DNA of 64,000 bases from an uncultured Thalassotalea sp. (GCA_947502355.1 CANMZP010000004.1:62001-126000), one strand, 5' to 3'; positions 10,245 through 19,773 are shown, counted from the first letter of the stretch. Program-made: numbers and translations. Notes: a model not told the origin generated them from the sequence alone.

Positions 10245-10844
10245 TTAGTTTTCGATCTCTATGCCTAAATTAGACAAGCCTTCGCTTAGGGCTATTTGCT
10301 TAAGCTCCTGACAGGTTTGCTTGTTTTCTTTATTGTTGGTTAAGTGCGCAAGCAATTCCTTTTGCATGGCGTATTCCCAAGTCATCAGAGGATGTTGATT
10401 GATGTCTTCTTCGGCAACAATGATTTCGTCTTGGTCTTGCTGCTCTATGGCCAAGTCCAGACCAACATAATAACTGACGCTGCTTTGCGACAATATGCTG
10501 ACGTTTTCAATGGTTTTACTGTCTTTATCCATCATTCCTTGCAATAAGGAGCCGAGGGCCATGCAAGCATCTAATGCCGGATACACCCCGACAAAGTCAA
10601 AATCATCGACATCAGGAATCACTTCTTCGAGCTTTTCGATTTGAACAGCAAAATTAATTTTTACCTGACCTTGTTCTAAGCGTTGCCAGACAAGGTTAAG
10701 TTGATTACGCAATAATCCGGCATCACCAAAGTCTGCCGCTTGCGCGAACATTTTATAGTTGGGCAGCATACGTTCTAATAATGCCGCACTAAAGGCGGTT
10801 TGTTGCCAAAGGGAAAGAGTTGAAAAAGGGTTGTTTGCAGGCAC
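10245..10844 (-). CDS. yjaG: YjaG/DUF416 family protein
   Basis: 199 aa, soluble and helical. Conserved features of DUF416 are visible: LSLWQQTAFSAALLERMLPNY at the N-terminus, the KINFAVQIEKLEEVIPD segment and DFVGVYPALDACMALGSLL in the middle. The biochemical role of the family is not established. The gene is monocistronic here, about 100 bp upstream of the dodecin gene on the same strand and divergent from the phosphate-uptake operon. Confidence 0.9.
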   Translation of the reverse strand: MPANNPFSTLSLWQQTAFSAALLERMLPNYKMFAQAADFGDAGLLRNQLNLVWQRLEQGQVKINFAVQIEKLEEVIPDVDDFDFVGVYPALDACMALGSLLQGMMDKDSKTIENVSILSQSSVSYYVGLDLAIEQQDQDEIIVAEEDINQHPLMTWEYAMQKELLAHLTNNKENKQTCQELKQIALSEGLSNLGIEIEN

Positions 10845-11035
10845 GTTATCCGTCCGGAATAGGTAAATAATGGATTAGTATAACCTATGGTTTTTCGATG
10901 TCATAAAAACTTAGTCTATTTGTGTGCCTTCTCGATAAAGTCAGTCTGGGTAAGTAATACAATCGAATCTGAAAATAGAAGATATGGATCAAGGGTGACC
11001 CTTTTATTCGCTAAATACAGTACCTTGTAATAAAA
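10845..11035. other. Promoter-containing gap upstream of yjaG and the pit operon
   Basis: Together with the Pho-box segment that follows, this gap of about 340 bp contains no gene. It must hold the leftward promoter of yjaG and the rightward promoter of the DUF47-pit operon. The only recognisable site is the Pho box at 11036-11053. Confidence 0.5.
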
Positions 11036-11053
11036 CTGTCATAATTCTTTCAT
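11036..11053 (+). promoter_or_regulatory. Pho box (PhoB operator) upstream of the DUF47-pit operon
   Basis: CTGTCAT-AATT-CTTTCAT: two 7-nt direct repeats separated by an A/T 4-mer, matching the PhoB consensus arrangement (CTGTCAT repeats, 7-4-7) with one mismatch in the 14 repeat positions. It lies about 135 nt before the first start codon. PhoB control of this operon is inference. Confidence 0.7.
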
Positions 11054-11187
11054 AGAATGCGCCGACTTTTATTTGCATTAGACTAAACTATAATCTTATT
11101 GCAACTCTAATTAGCAAAATCGACACATTATGTCGCGGTACATTATTGTGTTTGTTTATGAAATCAAATGGATTATCAGGACTTACT

Positions 11188-11865
11188 ATGAGTAGTAACA
11201 GTATTTTGGGGGTTTTTGCGAAATCTCCGATTAAACCTATCGAAAAACATATTCGTAAGGCATGTGAGTGTGCCAGTTTGTTAACCGAGTTTTTTGAAGC
11301 CGCTAATCAGGGAGACTGGGAGAGCGCCCAGGAGATCCGCATACAAATTTCTACCCTAGAAAAAGCGGCCGATGACATCAAACGCCAGATCCGTATGGAA
11401 TTACCCGGTGGCATTTTTATGCCCGTAGAGCGCACTGATTTACTCGAAATGTTAAGACAACAAGATAAAATTGCCAATAAAGCAAAAGATATTGCCGGCC
11501 GTATGATAGGTCGGAAAATTGCTGTCCCTGAAGCCATTCGTGACGACTTTAGGCTATTTTTAGCTCGCTGTATTGATGCGACAAACCAAGCCGCAAATGC
11601 CATTAACGAGTTAGATGATTTGCTTGAAACCGGTTTTCGAGGCCGAGAGGCTGACTATGTCGATAAGATGATTATTAAACTGGCGGCCATCGAGGATGAT
11701 ACCGACAGTATGCAAGTAAAACTTCGCCAGTCTCTGATGGCCATTGAAAAAGAATTAACCCCTATTAATGCTATTTTTCTGTATCAGATTATTGAATGGG
11801 TAGGGGATTTGGCTGACACTGCAGAGCGTGTTGGTGCCCGACTAGAAATGATGATTGCAAGGTAA
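11188..11865 (+). CDS. DUF47/TIGR00153 PhoU-like protein paired with the Pit transporter
   Basis: PhoU-related helical protein of 226 aa, a family almost always encoded just before a Pit phosphate transporter and thought to modulate it. It has no signal peptide. Conserved stretches include PIKPIEKHIRKACEC and the motif IRMELPGGIFMPVERTD. The ATG at 11188 is chosen over the longer frame from 11146 because it has an AGGA site upstream and gives the family's N-terminus (SNSILGVFAKSP). pit begins 10 nt after its stop. A Pho box lies upstream. Confidence 0.92.
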   Translation: MSSNSILGVFAKSPIKPIEKHIRKACECASLLTEFFEAANQGDWESAQEIRIQISTLEKAADDIKRQIRMELPGGIFMPVERTDLLEMLRQQDKIANKAKDIAGRMIGRKIAVPEAIRDDFRLFLARCIDATNQAANAINELDDLLETGFRGREADYVDKMIIKLAAIEDDTDSMQVKLRQSLMAIEKELTPINAIFLYQIIEWVGDLADTAERVGARLEMMIAR

Positions 11866-11875
11866 CCTATTTACT

Positions 11876-13141
11876 ATGGATATTTTAGCTAACTACGGAA
11901 CCACACTGGTTCTAATTGCCGCTTCTGTCGGCTTTTTTATGGCTTGGGGTATTGGTGCGAACGATGTTGCCAATGCGATGGGAACATCAGTAGGTTCAAA
12001 AGCATTAACCATTAAACAAGCCATTATTATTGCGATGATTTTTGAATTTGCTGGGGCATATCTTGCTGGTGGTGAAGTGACGTCCACCATCCGCAAAGGC
12101 ATTATTGATGCTAACTACTTTGTTGATATGCCCGAAATACTGGTCTTTGGCATGATTTCGGCGCTTTTAGCCGCAGGCAGTTGGTTATTAATTGCCTCTT
12201 ACATGGGCTGGCCTGTCTCTACTACACACTCAATTGTGGGCGCCATTATTGGTTTCTCTGCACTGGGTGTGGGGGCTGATACCGTTGCCTGGGGTAAAGT
12301 TGGTGGTATCGTTGGTAGCTGGGTTGTTACGCCATTAATTGCCGGTGTGTTTTCTTTCATTATTTTTAACAGTGCCCAAAAACTTATTTTTGATACGGAT
12401 AAGCCGTTAGATCAAGCGCGTAAATGGGTTCCTTTTTATATGTTCCTTGCCGGCTTTGTCTTATCTTTGGTTACCATCAAGAAGGGCTTAAAGCATATCG
12501 GAATGGATATCGGTTCTACCGAAGGTTATTTTTATGCCATTGCCGTGGCTGTTATCGTGGCCATTATCGGGAAGTTTTTTGTCTCTCGCCTTAAATTTGA
12601 AAAGGGTAAAGATGTACACGATGACTACGTAAATGTTGAAAAGGTATTTGCTATCTTAATGGTTATAACGGCATGTTGTATGGCCTTTGCGCATGGTTCG
12701 AACGATGTTGCCAATGCTATTGGTCCATTGGCTGCTGTGGTTTCAATTGTGAACAGTAATGGCGAAATCGCGTCCAAAGCGGCGCTTGCACCATGGATAT
12801 TACCGTTAGGTGGCGTCGGTATTGTCGCCGGTCTAGCTATTTTCGGACATCGAGTCATTGCAACTATAGGTAAAGGGATTACGCATTTAACGCCTAGCCG
12901 AGGCTTTGCCGCAGAATTGGCTGCCGCATGTACTGTTGTGGTTGCCTCAGGTACGGGCTTACCTATCTCGACAACGCAAACCCTAGTCGGAGCGGTATTG
13001 GGTGTCGGTATGGCGCGAGGTATTGCTGCAATCAATCTTGGCGTTGTCCGTAATATTGTTGCTTCATGGGTGGTGACTTTACCAGCCGGTGCGTTATTTT
13101 CTATCTTGTTTTTCTGGATGATTAAAGGCGCATTTACCTAA
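11876..13141 (+). CDS. pit: Low-affinity inorganic phosphate transporter, PiT family
   Basis: Inner-membrane transporter of phosphate, typically as a metal-phosphate complex with protons. 421 aa, about ten membrane segments. The duplicated PiT signature is present in both halves: GANDVANAMGTSVGSKALT near the N-terminus and HGSNDVANAIGPLAAV in the second half, together with the paired GWPVSTTHSIVGA and GLPISTTQTLVGA motifs. The ATG at 11876 lies just past the DUF47 stop; an upstream in-frame start at 11855 would overlap that gene. Cotranscribed with DUF47 and ended by a strong hairpin. Confidence 0.95.
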   Translation: MDILANYGTTLVLIAASVGFFMAWGIGANDVANAMGTSVGSKALTIKQAIIIAMIFEFAGAYLAGGEVTSTIRKGIIDANYFVDMPEILVFGMISALLAAGSWLLIASYMGWPVSTTHSIVGAIIGFSALGVGADTVAWGKVGGIVGSWVVTPLIAGVFSFIIFNSAQKLIFDTDKPLDQARKWVPFYMFLAGFVLSLVTIKKGLKHIGMDIGSTEGYFYAIAVAVIVAIIGKFFVSRLKFEKGKDVHDDYVNVEKVFAILMVITACCMAFAHGSNDVANAIGPLAAVVSIVNSNGEIASKAALAPWILPLGGVGIVAGLAIFGHRVIATIGKGITHLTPSRGFAAELAAACTVVVASGTGLPISTTQTLVGAVLGVGMARGIAAINLGVVRNIVASWVVTLPAGALFSILFFWMIKGAFT

Positions 13142-13198
13142 TTTAGTGGGATGGGACTTACTTACTGGGTTATCGAATTGCCTGCAAAGCTGATATAA

Positions 13199-13240
13199 AA
13201 AAACACCCATTGGGAATGTTATTCTCAATGGGTGTTTTCA
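13199..13240 (+). terminator. Bidirectional terminator between pit and the coiled-coil gene
   Basis: A long hairpin (CACCCATTG…CAATGGGTG with an inner GAAT/ATTC stem) is flanked by A-runs on the left and T-runs on the right, so it can end both convergent genes. Confidence 0.9.
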
Positions 13241-13255
13241 TTTTTAATCACCGCG

Positions 13256-15850
13256 TTAAGTTAATGCTATTTGTTTTTGAGCATATTCAAATTTCAACCG
13301 GTACTCGGTAAGACTGTTTTCCAGATCGGCTACTTTTTCTTTGTATTGTGTTTTTAATTCAAGGTTTTCATCGCGCAACTCTTTCAAGGTTTGTCTTACG
13401 CGTTCATCGTTAACGTCTTGACGGGCTTTTACTTCCGCATGTTTTTCAATGTATTGGGCAAAGCGTTGCTGCTCGTGTTCCACTTGCTTTTGTAAGGTCT
13501 CGATTTCTTCATGAGAATGCTGATTCAAGTGTTGCTCTGCTTCGAGCTTATTCTTAATGTCGGCCTTGTCGGTGTTTAACTCATTAATCAATTCATCTTT
13601 GTTGGTTTTAACCAATTCAAATTGTTGTTGTAATTGTTTATGTTGATTGGTTAATGTTTCAATTTCTTTGGCTTGCTTGGCAAGCACTTGCACATGGGCT
13701 TGCTCTGTTTCGGCCTGTTGTACTTTGTGTTGTTTGTGGATGTCCTGCTCTTTATTATTGAACTCTTTTTGTAAGCTACTGATGCGCTTGGTTAAGCTGG
13801 ATTTTTGCTGTTCAATATCGGTGAGTAATTCATCTTTTCTGGAAATGGCATCGTTTAGTGTGCTATTTTCTAACCAAAGTGAACGCTGCTCTTTTGACTG
13901 CGTCTCTACCTGTTTCTCAAGATCCAATATTTTTTGCTCGGCATCGCTAAACTGCGCTAATTGACTCTCAAGGGTTGTCTTGGCTTTGCTCAGTGTGTCA
14001 ACTTGCTCAGTTTGGCTTTGTAACGCTTGCTGCAAATCATCAACCTGATTGGCTAATGAGCCACTGTCTTGTTTGAATACCGATAACTGTTTTTCAAATA
14101 AACCTTGCTGCTTGTCCAGGGCCTTTTGTTTGTCTTTATCGGCTTGCTTAAGTTGTTTTTGTAAATGTTCAGCTTGTTTAAACTTATCTTCGGTCAGTCC
14201 CGTTTGTTGTACTAATTCTTTGCTGAGTGAGGCTATTTTGTCGTCACTGATTTTCTGAGCGCTACTTGCTTTGCTGACTTGTTGTTGTAATTCACAAATC
14301 TTATTTGTTAATGAACCGCTGTCTTGCTTATAAACGGATAGCTGTTGGTCAAATTCGAGTTGTTGGTTATTTAAAGCGGTTTGCTGATTTCTATCGGCTT
14401 GCTTGAGTTTTTGTTCAAGCTCACTGATTAATTGTTGTTTTTGCTCGATGGTTTGCGAGTGTTTGCTTAACTGTTCATTTAGCGCAGTATTTTGGTTTTG
14501 CGCATCCTGCTGAGTATCCGTCGCTTGGTCAAGTTGTTTCTGCAGATCCGTCAATTGATTGGCAAGCGAACCGCTGTCTTCTTTATACACCGAAAGCTGC
14601 TTATCAAAGTCGGCTTTTTGTTGCGATACTTGTGCGGTTAATTTGCCATTGCTTTGCTGTGAATCATGCAATTGTTGTTGCGTGCTCGTTAGGGATTGCT
14701 CAAGCTCTGCAACGTGCTTTTTGAGCTTGTCTGTTTGAACATTTAAGCTGCTAAGCTTAGCGTCAAAATCAGTTTGCTGTTTGGTTAATTGCTTAGAGTG
14801 TTCAGCTGTTTGTTTGCTGATTTGCTTGTGCAGAGATTTGGTTTCACTAGCATGGGTTTTCTGTAATTTTGATGTCGCCGTTTGGTGGGCTTTTTCTTTA
14901 CTGCTTAGCTCTTTATTGTGTTGTTTCTGTTGTTTTTCAATATCTTTGCTTAGGCTGTTTAATTCAGCACTAAGGTGCTTTTCCTGTAAAGACAGCTTCT
15001 TGTTTTCAGCCACTAAAGTGGCATTGCTTTGTTGGGCGGACTCAAGCTGTGTTTCAATGTTTTTTAGTGCCTCACCAACTGAGCCTGAGGCTTTTTCATA
15101 AACTTCTAAACGTGCTTTGTTTTCGGCCAGTAAAGTGTCTATTTCGAGTTGGTGAGCGGTTTCATTTTGCTTGATTATCTCATTAGCTTGTTCGTTTTTT
15201 TGCTGAGATTTCTCAAGTTGGGATTGTAAGCTTTGGTGCTGGCTATCTAGCGTTTCATGCTGCTTTTTTATCTCGAGATAACGCTCTTCATTTTTTTCTA
15301 ACGCTAATTTTAACTCTGCAATATCATGCTGACTGTTTTGTTGCAGGCCATCATGTTGGCTTTGCAATGATTCTAGAGATTGCTGCAGTTTATTTGCTTG
15401 CTTCTGTAATTGCTGATTTTCTATATTTAATGGCTCAAGTTGCTCCTGCAGGAGGGCGCGGTTTTCTTTGGTCAGGCGAATTTGGCTTTGATACTCTTGT
15501 TCCTGCTGCTTTTTCTGTTTTAATTCAGCTTCGCTTGTGGCCAGAGATTTTTTGATGATGTCGTACTTATGTTCGTAACGGCTTATCTTTTGCTTGAGCT
15601 GTTCAATTTCACTGTATTTAAGGTTAACCGTGTCATGCTTGGTTTGGCTTATTTTTTCATGAACCTGAGTAAACTTATCTTCAAGGGATTGGCGCTGTTC
15701 ATCCAAAGCTTGTTGCTTTTTTTGTTGTTCTTCTTCTTGAATTTTCTGTGCAAGGTTATTAAATCGGTCTTCTAATTGAATAAAAATATCGCCAGCCAGC
15801 AATTGCAGCTGTTCTTCAATGTCTTTATTTAAGTCGGCAGATGTAGACAT
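13256..15850 (-). CDS. Giant cytoplasmic coiled-coil protein with an 85-residue internal repeat
   Basis: I cannot assign a named family. The protein (864 aa) is almost entirely heptad-patterned, very rich in Gln, Lys, Glu and Leu and poor in Pro, with no signal peptide, membrane segment or enzymatic motif, so a long cytoplasmic rod is expected. The motif QLSVYKxDSGSL recurs at residues 418, 503 and 588 (the last as QLSVFK), exactly 85 residues apart, and a diverged form (RLEVYEKASGSV) occurs at 247. The SGS segments are heptad breaks that could act as hinges. A structural or scaffolding role is inference; superficial resemblance to myosin tails or SMC arms reflects composition only. It stands alone between terminators. 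Confidence 0.85.
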   Translation of the reverse strand: MSTSADLNKDIEEQLQLLAGDIFIQLEDRFNNLAQKIQEEEQQKKQQALDEQRQSLEDKFTQVHEKISQTKHDTVNLKYSEIEQLKQKISRYEHKYDIIKKSLATSEAELKQKKQQEQEYQSQIRLTKENRALLQEQLEPLNIENQQLQKQANKLQQSLESLQSQHDGLQQNSQHDIAELKLALEKNEERYLEIKKQHETLDSQHQSLQSQLEKSQQKNEQANEIIKQNETAHQLEIDTLLAENKARLEVYEKASGSVGEALKNIETQLESAQQSNATLVAENKKLSLQEKHLSAELNSLSKDIEKQQKQHNKELSSKEKAHQTATSKLQKTHASETKSLHKQISKQTAEHSKQLTKQQTDFDAKLSSLNVQTDKLKKHVAELEQSLTSTQQQLHDSQQSNGKLTAQVSQQKADFDKQLSVYKEDSGSLANQLTDLQKQLDQATDTQQDAQNQNTALNEQLSKHSQTIEQKQQLISELEQKLKQADRNQQTALNNQQLEFDQQLSVYKQDSGSLTNKICELQQQVSKASSAQKISDDKIASLSKELVQQTGLTEDKFKQAEHLQKQLKQADKDKQKALDKQQGLFEKQLSVFKQDSGSLANQVDDLQQALQSQTEQVDTLSKAKTTLESQLAQFSDAEQKILDLEKQVETQSKEQRSLWLENSTLNDAISRKDELLTDIEQQKSSLTKRISSLQKEFNNKEQDIHKQHKVQQAETEQAHVQVLAKQAKEIETLTNQHKQLQQQFELVKTNKDELINELNTDKADIKNKLEAEQHLNQHSHEEIETLQKQVEHEQQRFAQYIEKHAEVKARQDVNDERVRQTLKELRDENLELKTQYKEKVADLENSLTEYRLKFEYAQKQIALT
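14050..14599 (-). repeat. In-frame 255-bp (85-residue) repeats inside the coiled-coil gene
   Basis: Units begin at about 14599, 14344 and 14089, each opening with the codons for QLSV(Y/F)K(E/Q)DSGSL; the segment KLKQAD/QLKQAD is also shared at the same offset. The constant period over at least two units indicates past tandem duplication. Confidence 0.75.
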
Positions 15851-16197
15851 AATGCACTCTTTTTATTGTTGTAAAATTTTTATTTTTATATATTTTGAAA
15901 TTTAGGATAGCAGAAAACACTCACAGTTTTGCATAAAAAACTGCTTTATTTTGCTACTTTTTTCGCCTTAATTTGGTAATTTCGACCGCTTTAATCATTT
16001 TAATGACCCTAAGCAGGAAAAATGTGGCAATGATGAGTTGTTTCTTCGGGCTTATGCTTTTATTTCTTTAAAGGCTTTAATTTACGGAAGGATGCGTTAA
16101 ACAAGAGACCTTCAAAACTATGTTCAAGAAAGGGATGCAGCGGCTTAAAGCCGCTGTTTCAATTGTTGGTTGCTTAGCTGAGTAAAGCATTATGAAT
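15851..16197. other. Intergenic region upstream of the coiled-coil gene
   Basis: About 350 AT-rich bases without a credible ORF. It contains the coiled-coil gene's promoter region and, at 16138-16156, a strong stem (CAGCGGC…GCCGCTG) 40 nt beyond the stop of the small gene to the right; with no T-run on the minus strand it is at best a weak terminator. Confidence 0.5.
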
Positions 16198-16356
16198 TTA
16201 CGCGATTAATGCTAAAGCTTCTTCTACTTGCGCTAGATCGCGCAGGACTTTATTCAACTCTTCTTCGTGATCCGGGGCATTTCGAAGTGTATCTATTCGC
16301 TGTGATAGCTCGTCTTTTTTTGTATTTAAAGACTCTGTTAATTGTTCAATAATCAT
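16198..16356 (-). CDS. Small helical protein of unknown function
   Basis: 52 residues from the ATG at 16356, which has AGGAG eight bases upstream; a longer frame to 16383 lacks such a site. The sequence is strongly heptad-like and acidic (IIEQLTESLNTKKDELSQRI … VLRDLAQVEEALALI), predicting one or two amphipathic helices and probably self-association. It ends about 350 bp before the giant coiled-coil gene on the same strand, but a partnership is speculation. I do not recognise the family. Confidence 0.55.
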   Translation of the reverse strand: MIIEQLTESLNTKKDELSQRIDTLRNAPDHEEELNKVLRDLAQVEEALALIA

Positions 16357-16594
16357 AGATGTACTCCTAATCCTCAAGGGCAAGAGTAATCATTTTATGA
16401 TAAATCGTGTTGATCTAGCGCAATGATCGTTACACCTGGTTACAAATGCTGACGAAATATCACATTTATTTTTGTTTTTTTGCGGTAAATCAAACCTCAA
16501 CTTAGTGCCGCAGCACAAAGAAATTACGGGCTAGCCAAAAGAACGGATAAAAATTAGACGTTTAATCCGTCTTTTACAAAACCATTACGGTTGC

Positions 16595-18385
16595 TTACTT
16601 TATCGTCAGCCAAATGCTGTTTTTAAGTTTGTCTTCGATTGCAAGGTTAATCGCTTTTTTAGGTGAATCAACAACTTGGATTTCAGTTTCAATAAATAAA
16701 TCATCTCTAAAATAGTGACACGTTAAGGTGCTGTTTAGTTGTGTATGGGCCAGTAGTTGCTTTAACGATTTATCGTTCATTTTCATCATATCAATAGCTA
16801 CAATAACATCGTCAATGCTCAAACCGGCCTTTTCTGCCGGTGAGTCTTGCTCTATTGCCGTGATTTTTAACCCTTGTGGTTGTTCTTGATAAAAAGCACC
16901 CAAGTAAGGCTTCTTATCAATGGATTTGCTAACCGCAATGCTGTTAATCGCATCGTAAGCGCGTTTATCAAGCTTTACGCCAACCTGAGAGAGCAGTTCA
17001 CTTAAATCCATTCTTGCCATTGAATTAAGATGGTTTTTAAAGTCTTTTGCCAAGTCTTGCATGGCAAACTGATTCAGCGCATTTACAAAATCCTGCTCAT
17101 TGGTGCCGATACCTGTTTTGCCATGTTGTTGCCATAATAGGCGCATAACATCATCAAGGCTGTGTTGTTGATTGCTGTGCAAGCGAATGGTTAGATCAAG
17201 CCAGAGAGCAACAAGAGAACCTTTGGTGTAATAGCTAACAATATTGTTTACCGCATCCGGACCTTGTTTATAAAACTTGGTCCAAGTATCAAAGCTTGAA
17301 TCTTTTACCGACTGTTTAAGCTCGCCATCACCACGATGGACTCGGGTCATGGTTTTTGCTAACAAGTTTAAATAGTCCTCAAAGGAAATGATCCCGGCAC
17401 GGTATAACGAGAAGTCATCATAGTATGAGGTAATGCCTTCATAAGCCCATAACTGCGTGGTATGTACTTCTTTGGATAAATCATAAGGCACAAATTCTTC
17501 TGGTTTTATTCGACAAACATTCCACGCATGGAAATACTCGTGTGAACAAAGCGACAAGAACGTTTTATAGTTATCCGAAGTTTCTCTAGGCTTATTTGGG
17601 TTGGGTAAGTCGAATCTGCTGGCGACTAATATGGTGGAGTTTTTATGCTCCAGACCACCAAAACCATTGCCCAATAAATTGGTGATAAACCAATACTCTT
17701 TAAATGGTGCTTCGCCAAATAATTGAATATGGTGCTTACATAACTTGGCGACATCTTTTGTTAACCGAGCTTTGTCGGCGAAGTGCTTCCCAGCAAAAAC
17801 TAGGTAATGAGGGACGTCTTCAACGGTAAATTCAAGCACATCAAAATTCCCCAATTCAACAGGGCAATCAATTAAGTGTTGGTAATCCTTAGCCAGATAT
17901 TCACCGAATTTATAAATATCCGTTTGTTTAGCTCGGGTTAAACCGGTAGCCACACGCCATCCCGTAATGCCCTCAGGTGGGCTAATGTGCAAGCTACACG
18001 AATGTTGAGCCAGTTCTTTTACTTCCAGCAATGTTGAACTGCCATTAAAAAAGCCGCGTTGATTATCTAAATAAGCGGTGCGAACCGATAAGTCAAAAGC
18101 ATATACCTGATATTCAATGAAAACGGCTCGACCATTGTTTTGAATAACCCAGTTTTGTTTATCGGTTTTATAAAAAGAAACCGCCGAACCATCGTCAAAG
18201 CTTGCCTTGAAAGTAATGATGTTTTTGGCAAAGTCGCGGATCATATAAGAGCCCGGTAGCCACGAAGGCAGTGCGAGATGCAGTTGCTCACTGTTGTGGG
18301 CCGGTATATCAATGTGGATAGTGAAAACGTGCGCATTCGGGTTTGTCGGTGCAATGCGATAAGAAACAGGGGATTTATGTGCCAT
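16595..18385 (-). CDS. M61 family (glycyl aminopeptidase-like) metallopeptidase with PDZ domain
   Basis: Zinc peptidase of about 596 aa. Order: an N-terminal beta domain (to about 190), the gluzincin catalytic domain with HEYFHAWN (HExxH) and the downstream Glu in LWAYEGITSYY, then a C-terminal PDZ domain (about 490-580, GLKITAIEQDSPAEKAGLS). Members include Sphingomonas glycyl aminopeptidase. There is no signal peptide, so it is probably cytoplasmic. The ATG at 18385 is preferred to a TTG three codons upstream. Transcribed alone or following the VF530-type gene 49 bp upstream. Confidence 0.93.
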   Translation of the reverse strand: MAHKSPVSYRIAPTNPNAHVFTIHIDIPAHNSEQLHLALPSWLPGSYMIRDFAKNIITFKASFDDGSAVSFYKTDKQNWVIQNNGRAVFIEYQVYAFDLSVRTAYLDNQRGFFNGSSTLLEVKELAQHSCSLHISPPEGITGWRVATGLTRAKQTDIYKFGEYLAKDYQHLIDCPVELGNFDVLEFTVEDVPHYLVFAGKHFADKARLTKDVAKLCKHHIQLFGEAPFKEYWFITNLLGNGFGGLEHKNSTILVASRFDLPNPNKPRETSDNYKTFLSLCSHEYFHAWNVCRIKPEEFVPYDLSKEVHTTQLWAYEGITSYYDDFSLYRAGIISFEDYLNLLAKTMTRVHRGDGELKQSVKDSSFDTWTKFYKQGPDAVNNIVSYYTKGSLVALWLDLTIRLHSNQQHSLDDVMRLLWQQHGKTGIGTNEQDFVNALNQFAMQDLAKDFKNHLNSMARMDLSELLSQVGVKLDKRAYDAINSIAVSKSIDKKPYLGAFYQEQPQGLKITAIEQDSPAEKAGLSIDDVIVAIDMMKMNDKSLKQLLAHTQLNSTLTCHYFRDDLFIETEIQVVDSPKKAINLAIEDKLKNSIWLTIK

Positions 18386-18434
18386 AAAATACAAGTTCTC
18401 GATTGTCGTGGTGGAAAAAAGGCTAAGGTAGAAG

Positions 18435-18668
18435 CTAATCTGAAGCGGTTAGTTTATGTTTGTTTTTAATGTATAACTGTTCAACTTTTTCTCGCGCCCA
18501 AGGGGTTTTTCGCAGAAATTTTAAGCTGGATTTAATGCTGGGGTCATGGGTGAAACAGCGAATTTTAATGCGTTGGCCCAATTCTTCAAAACCAAAGTAA
18601 GCTTCTAAATCGGTGACGATTTTTTGCAGGGTAACGCCATGCAGCGGATTGTAAGGTTGTTTATCCAT
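18435..18668 (-). CDS. VF530/DUF2132 family small DNA-binding-like protein
   Basis: 77 aa; matches the VF530 pattern along its full length: [25 protein letters not shown]-type start, [20 protein letters not shown] and [12 protein letters not shown]. Structural work on the family suggested a DNA-binding fold, but a cellular role is not established. It lies upstream of the M61 peptidase on the same strand and may share a transcript. Confidence 0.9.
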   Translation of the reverse strand: MDKQPYNPLHGVTLQKIVTDLEAYFGFEELGQRIKIRCFTHDPSIKSSLKFLRKTPWAREKVEQLYIKNKHKLTASD

Positions 18669-18782
18669 ATAGGGTTTGTAGGTTAAAAATCATATTTACA
18701 TAGTAGCAGCTAATACGCATTTGCTAAATGCACATTAACCGCTAATTTGATTTGAAACCTGTTTAGGTGGGATTGGTCTTAT

Positions 18783-19514
18783 TTATTTTTCCAAGTAGGC
18801 AAATAGTTCATCGCTGCCACCAATGTGATTATTGTCGATATATACCTGTGGTACGGTATCTTTACCTGTAATGGCTTTTAACGACGTTAAGGTTAGGGTT
18901 TTGCCTAATTCCAGTTCTTCATAATCGTAACCATTTTCAGTCAGTAACTCTTTAGCTTTGATACAGAAAGGGCAACCAGGCTTGGTGAAAATCGATACCG
19001 GCTGTGGTTTTTTCGCTTGTGGATTAATGTAGTCAAGCATGGTGTCGGCATCGGATACTTCAAACGGGTCACCTGGTACATTTGGTTCGATGAACATTTT
19101 TTCAATAACGCCATTTTTAACTAACATTGAGTAGCGCCAGCTGCGTTTGCCAAAACCTAAATCATTTTTGTCAACCAACATACCCATGCCGTCGGTGAAT
19201 TCGCCATTACCATCTGGGATCACCGTGATGTTTTCGGCTTCTTGATCTTGTGCCCAAGCATTCATAACAAACGTATCGTTAACCGACATACAGATGATGT
19301 CATCAACACCATTGTCTTTTAAGGTGCTTGCCAACTCGTTGTAACGCGGCAAATGGGTCGAAGAACATGTTGGGGTAAAGGCTCCTGGTAAAGAGAAAAC
19401 CACCACGGTTTTATTTGCGAACAATTGATCTGTCGTGATTTGCTGCCACTCGTCATTGCTGCGAACAGCAAAGGTTACCTGTGGTACGTTTTGGCCTTCA
19501 ATATTGTTTAACAT
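18783..19514 (-). CDS. Hybrid peroxiredoxin-glutaredoxin (Prx5-Grx fusion)
   Basis: Glutathione-dependent peroxidase in which a Prx5-type domain is fused to its own glutaredoxin reductant. The peroxidatic Cys50 is in PGAFTPTC; the C-terminal glutaredoxin carries the CPFC dithiol in [14 protein letters not shown] and the TVPQVYI cis-Pro loop and GGSDEL glutathione motif. 243 aa, matching hybrids known from Haemophilus and Vibrio. The ATG at 19514 follows GAAGGA. It has its own upstream region, which contains an interrupted palindrome (19592-19610) that may be an operator. Confidence 0.95.
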   Translation of the reverse strand: MLNNIEGQNVPQVTFAVRSNDEWQQITTDQLFANKTVVVFSLPGAFTPTCSSTHLPRYNELASTLKDNGVDDIICMSVNDTFVMNAWAQDQEAENITVIPDGNGEFTDGMGMLVDKNDLGFGKRSWRYSMLVKNGVIEKMFIEPNVPGDPFEVSDADTMLDYINPQAKKPQPVSIFTKPGCPFCIKAKELLTENGYDYEELELGKTLTLTSLKAITGKDTVPQVYIDNNHIGGSDELFAYLEK

Positions 19515-19591
19515 AATTCGTCCTTCAAAAATCATTAATTAGGGTATGGGTAGAGTATGGTGGAACGGTGCCAAAAAAGATAATGACAAGA

Positions 19592-19610
19592 ATCGAATAT
19601 TACATTCGAT
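19592..19610. promoter_or_regulatory. Interrupted palindrome between the peroxiredoxin and FGE-like genes
   Basis: ATCGAAT-5-ATTCGAT, perfect 7-bp arms, in the divergent gap about 80 nt upstream of the peroxiredoxin start. Possible regulator site; it does not match a consensus I can name. Confidence 0.35.
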
Positions 19611-19773
19611 AAAACTGAACCCAAGCTATGGACTTGGTATTAGAAACTTATTCGGCTTGTAAAATGTATCGAAAAAATTATGTTAATTTGTTAATACTAA
19701 TCAAGTTTTTCGCTTTCATTAGCCATGATTCGCTATACTTATGTAAATTAGGTATTGAATTTAAAGGTATTAA

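Noticed and set aside
12625-13035. 136-aa ORF antisense to pit
   Set aside because: Ala/Thr/Pro-rich shadow of the transporter's membrane-segment codons.
13647-13964. Plus-strand ORFs antisense to the coiled-coil gene (also 14049-14258, 14781-15101 and others)
   Set aside because: Cys/Ser/Leu-rich shadow frames produced by the Gln/Lys/Glu-rich coding strand, without ribosome sites or family matches.
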